Assembly (NCBI GenBank): GCA_964017195.1
Contig: OZ024887.1
Span: 2,001,881 to 2,065,880, forward strand
DNA: 64,000 nucleotides
Reading direction: 5' to 3'
Source: Siderastrea radians
Lineage: Eukaryota; Cnidaria; Anthozoa; Scleractinia; Rhizangiidae
Shown here piece after piece: positions 56,228 to 64,000 of this stretch. Within the stretch, counting starts at the first letter, position 1. Each line of letters starts with the position of its first letter. The position numbers and the translations under genes are program-made. Below the pieces are notes generated by a model that saw only the letters and a program-made list of their open reading frames with translations, did no database searches and was not told the origin of the DNA.

Positions 56228-57779
56228 ATATGGAAAAATGGTGCAATAGTGGAATAATAACACTACATATAAGCAAAACACACAGTATTTCATCAAAGAA
56301 AATACATTGAAAAGATGTGGTCAATAACATGTTCAGTGGATTATTATATCATCACAACTGTATCATACATAAGCTACTGTAAATGTACTTACCTCTGTAG
56401 CGTGATGTCACTGGGTTATCCACATGACTGCTCTTTATATGCTTCCAGAAATGATCATTCTTTATCATAATATCATTCAAGTGTCCAAGTGCCACAACAG
56501 CAGCACAGATTGGGCATTGAACACACAATGGGCTAAGTAATAGATCAGCAGATCCAAACACCTTCCCTACAGCAGCTCTTTTATCAAAAAACCTTCTCAG
56601 TTCGCATGATGTGAGTAGTTTTCTCACTTGGCCAGCAAGCTGTTGTCCTTCTGGACATGGTGCTACAACAGCTTTGGTAGAGTGAGAAACTGAGCAAGTT
56701 TTGCACCATGTTTCCTTCAAGTTACGTCGAATTAGTTCCCGCATTGCATCTTCTCTAGACTTCTTTGGGAGCCCTTGGATGAACACGCCGCTCCAGTCCT
56801 TTTCTATTATCATGTCCAGCACATTTTTGCTGTGGAGCATTTGACACTGTTGATGGACCGGGTAGCTGAGAAGAAAACAAACCACGTGTTCGCAAGGCGG
56901 CACTGGCAGCACTAGAGACGGTTTCAACTTGCAATGTTACTGTACAATCTTGGCGACTCTTCAGAAAAAAGACAAACGATTCCCATGTCGCTGAATTCAA
57001 AGTGACTTTGCATTCGCTGTGATTGTAGTAAAGCTGTGCATTCGTTCGAGAAGTCGAGCAAGCATTTAACACTTTCGTCTTAAATAAATCAAATGCATTA
57101 ACTGACTTCAATGAAAACATAAATGGAATGAAGCTGTCACTACTGTCTTTTCTCACAAGAGCAGTATAAACTGGCTCATTTTTCTCATCACCTTTGGAAG
57201 CGTGGCGATCCTTCCTTCCAGACTTGCGCCGGTAGGTTTTACGCGTTTTATTTCTGCTGAATTTCGTCTTCTTATTTCCACCTCCCGTACATATTTGCTT
57301 CGCTTTCCATGTCGACTTCCCGTGCGAAAATCATCAATATCAGAGTCCGAAGAGGACGAATCGCTTTCGGTTCCACTGCTGGAAGAAGTGCCAGTAGATT
57401 CCGCCATGTTGTTCGATCGGCACCAGTCCTACGACCGAGTTGAGTGTCACGTGGTTCAAATCAGGGCGGAAAAGGCGGGAGAACGCTTTTCCCACCCTGG
57501 TTCAAATATATCCCGCAGTTTTTACTCCTCCCAGATTTATTTTGTTTGTTTGTTTTTTTTTTTAATATAAACGGGCTATTGTTGTATTTAAATTATTTTT
57601 ATTTTTTGTTTGTTTGCAAAAATACGCTGGGTATGTAAGGTACAATACACTGGGGAAGCGTAAAAACGGCTGGGTAAAAAAAAAATATTCGCTGGGTAGT
57701 GGGGAGACTAAATTTCCACTGGGTAGGGGAAAAAAATCCACTGGGTCGGGTTCCACTGGGTCTGTTACAGAGGGGTGTT

Positions 57780-58031
57780 AAGTAATGTGATGTACCGCGT
57801 AGCACTCTGAAATGAAATAAATAAACATGTAAAGTATACGTATGAGTGCTAGAAGTAAGCAGTACTGCCCTACATAATTTCCTCCCGGCCGTACGGCCTG
57901 AAAGAAGAAACTAGAAATGAGAACCAGGATCAAAGAAAAATCTTTGACCCCTGAGGGATTTGAACCCGCGACTTAGATCACCGTCGCTCTACCAACTTCT
58001 AGCACTCATACGTGTACTTTACATGTTTATT
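57780..58031 (-). mobile_element. tRNA-derived foldback SINE, interrupted by the 10.7 kb transposon
   Basis: On the minus strand, GTTGGTAGAGCG and GGTTCAAATCC are an A-box tail and a B box of RNA polymerase III promoters. The unit is bracketed by inverted CATGTAAAGTAYACGTATGAGTGCTAGAAGT. A 16-bp direct repeat TAAGCAAATTCTTCTA occurs at 47040-47055 and 58032-58047, i.e. on the two far sides of transposon plus SINE, so it is the SINE's own target duplication. Confidence 0.7.
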
Positions 58032-58146
58032 TAAGCAAATTCTTCTACCTGTACTTCTGTTGTATTTAGACTTTTTCACAGCGTTTTTTTTTTGCCAGTA
58101 GGGTTTTCCGATTTAGCGGAATCGGAAAGACTTTTTCCGCCTTGCT

Positions 58147-58258
58147 GGCTAATTGAGGATGAAAATGTGTTGTTGATTCAATTTGCACAATGCATTTTCA
58201 GTTAATTGAGGATGAAAATGTGTTGTTGATTCAATTTGCACAATACATTTTCAGTTAT
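58147..58258 (+). repeat. tandem duplication, about 57 bp x 2
   Basis: TTAATTGAGGATGAAAATG...CATTTTCAG is present twice in a row near the left end of the mariner-like element. Confidence 0.85.
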
Positions 58259-58721
58259 TCTTGTCCATTTTCTATTGAGATACTTGACAATAATAAAGCC
58301 TTTTTAAAGCAAATACAATAGGTTGCCTCGATTTCAAAACAATTCAAAAACTCATTAAAAATTCATAAGCCCCATGAACCTATCAAATGAGCTCACGTGC
58401 AGTGACTTTATATCTAATTTAAAACACTCCTAATTAGTATGCGGTGTTTATCAAATATAAAGTCAGTGCATGTGACTTAATTATGAATATCAATTATCAA
58501 AACATAAACTGACACAAAAAATGGTGACTGAACATTTCATCTGATTCTTTCAAGTAATTTAATTACATTACACAGTGGATTTACGTTTTCAGTAGTCATT
58601 AAACGGCTTTCGCTATTCTCTTTGAAAACATCGTAAGTAAACAAAAGTGAAGCGACTATAACGTAACTTCAGTATCCAAGTGTTGAATTTTTGCCTTCAC
58701 CTGAGACCACGTGGGTTCCAC

Positions 58722-58995
58722 AGTTAATAAAAGAATCTGGTTATGAAGCTCAGCAAAGTCTTTTGTTTTATGTTTTTGTTACCGTTTTTAGCCTTGACCG
58801 TGCACAAACAACAATAGGTTTGAATTTTGTATGAGCAACGAACCAATAAAAATGTCACTGTTAAGTTATTCAGCCATAGGGTGCGAACGTAAAACAAAAG
58901 ATTGTGCACGGTCGTAGAACTTTCAACATAAATTGCAGCACCTTTGTTTGTTTGTTTGTTTTTTTCAGCACCTTTGTTTTGGCCTTTGAAACTTG
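58722..58995 (-). repeat. left member of a distant inverted repeat
   Basis: Matches 63616-63888 in opposite orientation (CAAACAACAATAGGTTTGAATTTTGTATGAGC here, complement there; CCTTTGAAACTTGCAAGG as outer edge). About 270 bp. Confidence 0.7.
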
Positions 58996-60587
58996 CAAGG
59001 TTTCATAACCAGTCCCTCGAGTAACTATGGTGGGTTCATTACAGGCAATTTACTTCTCGTCGTTCTCTGTTGCTCAACAGAAAAATCATACACCACTTAC
59101 TCACTTACCAAGCGAGTTGTCTTTAAAAAAGCTCTATTTGGCGGGTTCCCCTTTTCTTCTTCAGAATTTTCGGCTCTCAAAACGTTTGACAAAAAGAAGC
59201 GATGTTGACTCCTTCGAAGCCAGAGCACGTATGAGACAAAAGATGTTTTTGTCGTATAACAATTTCTTCCTTTTCAAAAGCGCATTGGTTTGAACTCACT
59301 GGGGACACGCCCTATCGGTAAGTTTCGTGGGAGACAAAAGATATGTTTTTGTCGTATGCTAATTTCCAACTTTAACAAAAGCATCATTGTTATAAACTTT
59401 TATAGTGGGTGTTTGTTCCGAGGCAAGGCCGAGGAATCTTAGACCCGATAAAACACTGCTGCTCGTTTATTTAACATTACTTAGTTTCAAAAACTACGCA
59501 AATGAATTGCAAAACTGTACTTGTATGCATGTATTTCTCTTTAAAATATCACCACCCTTCAGTGTCAACGAGATGCACGTGGACCATGTTAGCAAGTCAT
59601 CAGAACAGGTCGCCTCGCATTTTTAATGAATTTTGTTTATTTTTCTTCATAATTAGCACCAATAATAACCTAATTCAAGACATTTTAATATATTTTTTCA
59701 ATTTTGAAGAACTCTGTTGGAACCCACATGTGCACACAACTAAAGGTAAAAATGGTGTCTGGTGTCGAAATACACTAGAAATAGATATTTTTCGAAATCC
59801 AATAGAATGATCTTTCTGTACTCGCAATGACCGCGATGCACGATTGGCCGAACGTTGCCTCCTGTTTGGTGAGATGGAGTATATTGTAACTTCATATAGT
59901 TTATTTCTACATCTTCCTTGGTTATCTTGCCCCGTGAAAACAGTGTGTCAAATAACTGAGGTCAAGTTATCAGACCACAGTTAGAAAAAAACCTTCGTAG
60001 AACTCTCTCGTGAAAACAAGGCATTGGTCCCCATACTGCATACTTATACCGATTAAAATTATTATTTCTAAAAAGAACTTTCGAAATACCGAACGAATAT
60101 AGGCTAGAAATCTGCATCCCTGCAAAGCTCTGACTGAACGACTTCTTCAGTATCTTCAGAGGTATTGAGATACCTCTACCGCGAAACCGGGAACAGAAAT
60201 AATACTGATTAACTTAACTTATGCAATTTGTGCAGGCTCCCTGTTATGCAACAATGGACAAACTAAGTGATTTCAATGACATTTTCAATAGGCGGAAAAA
60301 TGTGTTCCATTTAAGTGAATTTTCCGCTAAATCGGAAAACCCTAGTAGGTTCTAGGTTTTCTGTCTGTTTGTTTATCACTTTTACCAGTTTTCACTTTTA
60401 AGTTAGGGAAAATTTTCTTCGTTTAACTCAGTTATATTGCGAGGTTTATTTCGTGTTGTGTTTATTGGTATGTAGCCATTTAGTTTATTTGCGTACTCCA
60501 CGTGCTCTCGGGGCGTCACTTGCTGTTCGGTTTATTTAGCACGTTGTGTGTTATCGGCGCTTTTATTGTATATGCTCTGTCGTTTCT

Positions 60588-61740
60588 TTCATGCTGCTCT
60601 TGCCATCGGGGCTTTGCAGATGCTTGCATTTGTTGTGCACGCTGCTCTGGCCATCGGGGCTTTGCGGGTGCTTGTTGTGACACGTTTGTGTTTATTTGCA
60701 TGCTGCTCTTGCCATCGGGGCTTTGCAAATGCTTGTCGTGAAATGTCTGTGTTTATTTGCATGCTGCTCCTGCCATCAAGGCTTTGCAGATGCTTGAATT
60801 TTGTTGTGCACGCTGCTTTTGCCATCGGAGCTTTGCAGGTGCTTGTGATTAAAAGTTTTTGTTTATTTGCACGCTGCTCTTGCCATCAGAGCTTTGCAGG
60901 TGCTTGTGATTAAAAGGTCGTGTTTATTTGCACGCTGCTCTTGCCATCGGGGCTTTGCAGGTGCTTGAATTTGTTGTGCACGCTGCTCTGGCCATCGGGG
61001 CTTTGCGGGTGCTTGTTGTGACAAGTTTGTGTTTATTTGCGTGCTGCTCTTGCCATCGGGGCTTTGCAAATGCTTGTAGTGAAATGTCTGTGTTTATTTG
61101 CATGCTGCTCCTGCCATCAAGGCTTTGCAGATGCTTGAATTTTGTTGTGCACGCTGCTTTTGCCATCGGAGCTTTGCAGGTGCTTGTGATTAAAAGTTTT
61201 TGTTTATTTGCACGCTGCTCTTGCCATCAGAGCTTTGCAGGTGCTTGTGATTAAAAGGTCGTGTTTATTTGCACGCTGCTCTTGCCATCGGGGCTTTGCA
61301 GGTGCTTGAATTTGTTGTGCACGCTGCTCTGGCCATCGGGGCTTTGCGGGTGCTTGTTGTGACAAGTTTGTGTTTATTTGCGTGCTGCTCTTGCCATCGG
61401 GGCTTTGCAAATGCTTGTAGTGAAATGTCTGTGTTTATTTGCATGCTGCTCCTGCCATCAAGGCTTTGCAGATGCTTGAATTTTGTTGTGCACGCTGCTT
61501 TTGCCATCGGAGCTTTGCAGGTGCTTGTGATTAAAAGTTTGTGTTTATTTGCACGCTGCTCTTGCCATCAGAGTTTTGCAGGTGCTTGTGATTAAAAGGT
61601 TGTGTTTATTTGCACGCTGCTCTTGCCATCGGGGCTTTGCAGGTGCTTGTGATTAAAAGTTTGTGTTTATTGGAACGCTGCTCTTGCCATCGGAGCTTTG
61701 CAGGTGCTTGAATTTGTTGTGCACGCTGCTTTTTGTGACA
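60588..61740 (+). repeat. minisatellite with 341-bp higher-order period
   Basis: Basic unit of about 60-70 bp (GCWCTTGCCATCGGGGCTTTGCAGGTGCTTG plus TTTATTTGCA). Groups of five units repeat as a block: 60918-61258 and 61259-61599 are nearly identical, offset exactly 341 bp, with a related block before them. Open frames on both strands are by-products of the period. Confidence 0.92.
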
Positions 61741-63615
61741 AAGGTCTCTTGTCTACTTCACAAAGTTGAGAATTGTTTTCTCTTATTCCCGGTTTTTGAC
61801 ATTGGAGGCCTGTGTTGCAACACTTCTGATTTGCGACTTTATGTTTTCCCAATAAGGCAGTCGCCCATGGAGTCAAGCAGAAACTTCTGCTTTCCTGAAC
61901 AGGTCTACTGGGGAACTTATGAGGCTTGTAGACAGATATGCGTTATACAGATAACAGGTAAAAATCAGTTCTTCTTTCGGACAGATTTTGATGGCACTGA
62001 ATGGTCTTTTATGCAGTAATCGATTACTATTAATAATTAATAATCTCGGAGCATTCTTGGCCTCCTGGAGAACACTTACATTTGTGTATTACTGTTGGGA
62101 GAGACACTGAAGTCCACGCAATTTAAATCCTAGGAGGAGCTAGGATGCAGGCGATACGGCTATTATCTTGGACGGCGGCACAGAATTGCCCCAGGAACTT
62201 GATTCTTTTGATTCAATCTGCGAATTTCAAGTCAATTATGCCAAATTGCAACCCCCACCCCCCCTTCCCCCCATAAAAAACTATTTATAAGCCTATAGAT
62301 CGGGCACAGGGAAAATGAAAAATATGTCGTCTGACAATTTAGTGTTATACGACTGCGTAAACTCCACTACAGTTATAACCTCAGCCGCTCTGAGAACTAA
62401 ACGGAATTCAGAGAGTCTGTGCTCCACACATGCTCAGCAAGGCGGCCAACTCTTTTACGAAAAACGACTATGTTAAAGGTAAGCTGCTTCAAAATTAACT
62501 TTGTACATGTATTACCTTCCCCGCTTTTGGCACCTGAAGGTATTTTAGACGAAATTATTTCCATCGCTTAATTATCTCCACTGGAATAGTAAAGAGCGTG
62601 AGGTAAAGTGAACATGGCAGAAATGATTAATGGTTAATATACTGGAGGTCTCAATGAAGTGGCTCGCTACCGTTATTGAAGTGATGATACTGATAGTAAG
62701 TGACGATAGAGTCCATTTGCTGTGGAAATTGTTTTCCAGTCCCTCAAGATGAAGTGGATGTGTAAGGGTTTTTTAAATGATGGTAATGATAGAAAATGAT
62801 GGTTAATTCCACGTTTTATGATTTATTCTGCGATCTTAAAAAGATAGAGTGTAAAGGGCAGAAATGATTAATGATTATGATACGAAAAGCCTCAAGATGT
62901 TTGCTGTGGAAATATTTTATCACTCCCGTAAATAAAGTGAGTACTAAGTTATTTTTTACATGATGATTGTGATGGTATATGGAAGTATTTCTTTTTAACT
63001 AGGTTTGGGCAAATTGTTTTGCAGATCCCTCACCTCCAAGGGTCTTTGTGCACCGGAGATAAGAGCGGAATTTTATTAGAGGTCTTTTTGTGGATGGCAT
63101 AAAAACAAACTCGCTCATTGGATGTTCTAATGGGCCTCTCTCTTATAGATTGTTTTCGCTCACGTGGTCGGCAGCTATGCAGAATTCTTGGAACAAAAGA
63201 AGGTTTTTACATGAGAAAAGTTTCCAATCCCCACAGGATTTTCTTGGTACTTTAACATGGCCGCTGTTTCATTGCTTTGGTACACCAATATGGCCGCCGT
63301 GACGTCATGTGAAAACGATCTATAGGTCGTGCTTATTGTGGTTATTGTCATGTAACATAATGTTGGAGACCTGGATGTCCAGCAAAACGTTTTGAGTTAT
63401 GAAACGTTTCTGTCTAAATCTGGAATCATTAAACCAACTTTTTGGTGTATTGTAGTTTTCTCCTCTGCAGAGGCCTCTTACTCTTTGCACGCTTAGGAAA
63501 AAGTGCGCGGAGACTGGTTTTTTCTTTCCCTGTTGTCTACTTGTAGGAGCCTGTGCGTAAAAAAGAGGTATAACAGTAGTGGTGTGTCTGTTCAAAGTTA
63601 ATCGAGGGATTTGTG
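61741..63615. other. no gene seen
   Basis: AT-rich with one C-rich patch near 62252-62272. A short frame ending at 62019 extends from the minisatellite and is not supported. CCGCCGTGACGTCA near 63295 is a promoter-like CRE, without a gene attached. Confidence 0.4.
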
Positions 63616-63888
63616 ATTAAACCTTGCAAGTTTCAAAGGCCACAACAAAGGCGCTGCAATTTACATGTTCAAAGCACCACAACCGTGCACAATCACACAC
63701 ACTATGGTTCAAAGACACTATGGTTCACACACTATGGTTGACGAACTTTACATTAACACTTCTATTGTTTAGCTGCTCATACAAAATTCAAACCTATTGT
63801 TGTTTGTGCATGGTCAACGCTAAAAACCGTAGCAAAAACATACAACAAAGGATCTTATTGAGTTTCAATACCAATTTCTGCCATTAAT
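63616..63888 (+). repeat. right member of a distant inverted repeat
   Basis: Complement of 58722-58995. The pair spans 5.2 kb; the left copy lies inside the mariner-like element, the right copy does not, so it is a dispersed repeat or a second element end. Confidence 0.7.
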
Positions 63889-64000
63889 TGTTGTCTGTTT
63901 TGTGAAAGTTTAAAGAATTTTGCGCACCTAATGCACTCCCGTCATGTGGCTGCAAAGTTGTTGTTACATTCAAATTTTTCGAAACATTTAGCTCATAAAT

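Larger units (their letters stand above)
47393..57407 (-). pseudogene. transposase-like protein with NHL-type propeller, multi-exon, frameshifted
   Basis: Exons on the minus strand: 57407-56393, 53833-53708, 52889-52800, 52607-52446, then 51522 to about 47740, with further coding at 47617-47393. Phases match at each junction seen. Exon 1 starts with a Ser/Asp-rich leader and has a Cys/His region (WCKTC, CVQCPIC, FWKHIKSSH). The large exon begins with a DDE-like region (VVVFTTVVLDQ; CxxC-rich VCNAFCKNC ... CESC; FYHIHDIGHQVKNA), followed by several NHL/propeller repeats (GLALTNGEQVLLVCD; PFGLCEMDGEIYFSD; PAGVAARGACLYVAEHP) and a C-terminal helical region. Single-base shifts occur near 57300, 56840 (A5), 49220 and 48740, and an inverted repeat breaks it near 47600-47720. 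Transposase function is inferred from its place between perfect TIRs; the family is not named here. Confidence 0.7.
47065..57779 (-). mobile_element. 10.7 kb DNA transposon with NHL-type transposase gene
   Basis: Perfect 29-bp inverted ends (47065-47093 and 57751-57779, starting AACACCCCTCTGTAACAG). AAGT flanks both sides (47061-47064; 57780-57783). Both subterminal zones carry about five ACTGGGT/CTGGGT repeats, likely transposase-binding sites. The only gene is on the minus strand. A 1.8 kb inverted-repeat element is nested inside (54422-56227). Confidence 0.9.
58101..60342. mobile_element. Tc1/mariner-like non-autonomous element, 2.2 kb
   Basis: GGGTTTTCCGATTTAGCGGAA at the left and its complement TTCCGCTAAATCGGAAAACCC at the right, each next to TA (58099-58100; 60343-60344), the mariner target. 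Inner arms share GGCGGAAAAA-type sequence. The interior has no transposase. Confidence 0.75.

Noticed and set aside
57950..58000. tRNA gene on the minus strand
   Set aside because: B box and part of the A-box region are present, but no acceptor stem or complete cloverleaf forms; best read as a tRNA-derived SINE.
60502..61595. Long open frames on both strands (about 80-120 codons)
   Set aside because: They follow the minisatellite period exactly and repeat every 341 bp; no start context, no domain.

Overview
This window is eukaryotic and AT-rich, with GT-AG introns, TATA boxes, tRNA-derived and LINE-type retroposon debris, and several DNA transposons with terminal inverted repeats (TIRs). The protein families I recognise (adintovirus/Maverick-type protein-primed DNA polymerase, ASMT-like O-methyltransferase, large multi-exon transposases known from corals, Hydra and anemones) suggest a cnidarian, most likely a stony coral. 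That assignment is inference; no species marker is present.

Layout. 1-17.7 kb is an endogenous adintovirus-like (Maverick/Polinton-related) element. It holds the end of a gene with a phospholipase A2-type HDxxY motif, a small acidic gene on the minus strand, a symmetric divergent promoter, and a type-B DNA polymerase gene whose N-terminus carries two LxCxE (retinoblastoma-binding type) motifs. The polymerase is split at 1763/13176 by an 11.4 kb DNA transposon with 21-bp TIRs and a 2-bp TG duplication. That transposon carries a five-exon DDE-like transposase, three histone-type 3' stem-loops just after the transposase stop, and a three-exon protein kinase. After the polymerase come a small overlapping ORF, an inverted polymerase scrap, a short tandem repeat, a small minus-strand ORF and a control region rich in ETS, CCAAT and E-box sites.

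19.1-23.4 kb holds the best ordinary host gene: four phase-matched exons for a signal-peptide, single-pass membrane protein. Its 5' part is duplicated in decayed form at 34.7-37.6 kb. A single-exon O-methyltransferase lies on the minus strand at 25.3-26.5 kb with one frameshift. From 27 to 34.5 kb the DNA is mostly repeats: a minisatellite-ended element, a LINE 3' end, a 106-bp tandem repeat and palindromic MITEs. A broken transposase-like gene with a RING-type motif (38.2-40.3 kb) and a Mutator-like non-autonomous element with a perfect 9-bp duplication (40.7-42.6 kb) follow.

45.6-46.6 kb is a second, truncated viral polymerase fragment with its own control region; a third control-region copy lies at 37.6-37.9 kb. 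47.065-57.779 kb is a second large transposon (29-bp perfect TIRs, subterminal ACTGGGT repeats, AAGT duplication) encoding a minus-strand protein that joins a transposase-like region to NHL-type beta-propeller repeats. It sits inside a tRNA-derived foldback retroposon and itself contains a nested 1.8 kb element. 58.1-60.3 kb is a Tc1/mariner-like non-autonomous element, and 60.6-61.7 kb a minisatellite with a 341-bp higher-order period.

Much of the window is therefore mobile DNA nested in mobile DNA. The most interesting system is the 11.4 kb kinase-carrying transposon with histone-type 3' stem-loops, inserted in a viral polymerase gene that itself carries cell-cycle-targeting motifs. Several genes are broken by single-base frameshifts, often at homopolymers, so real decay and assembly error need to be separated.
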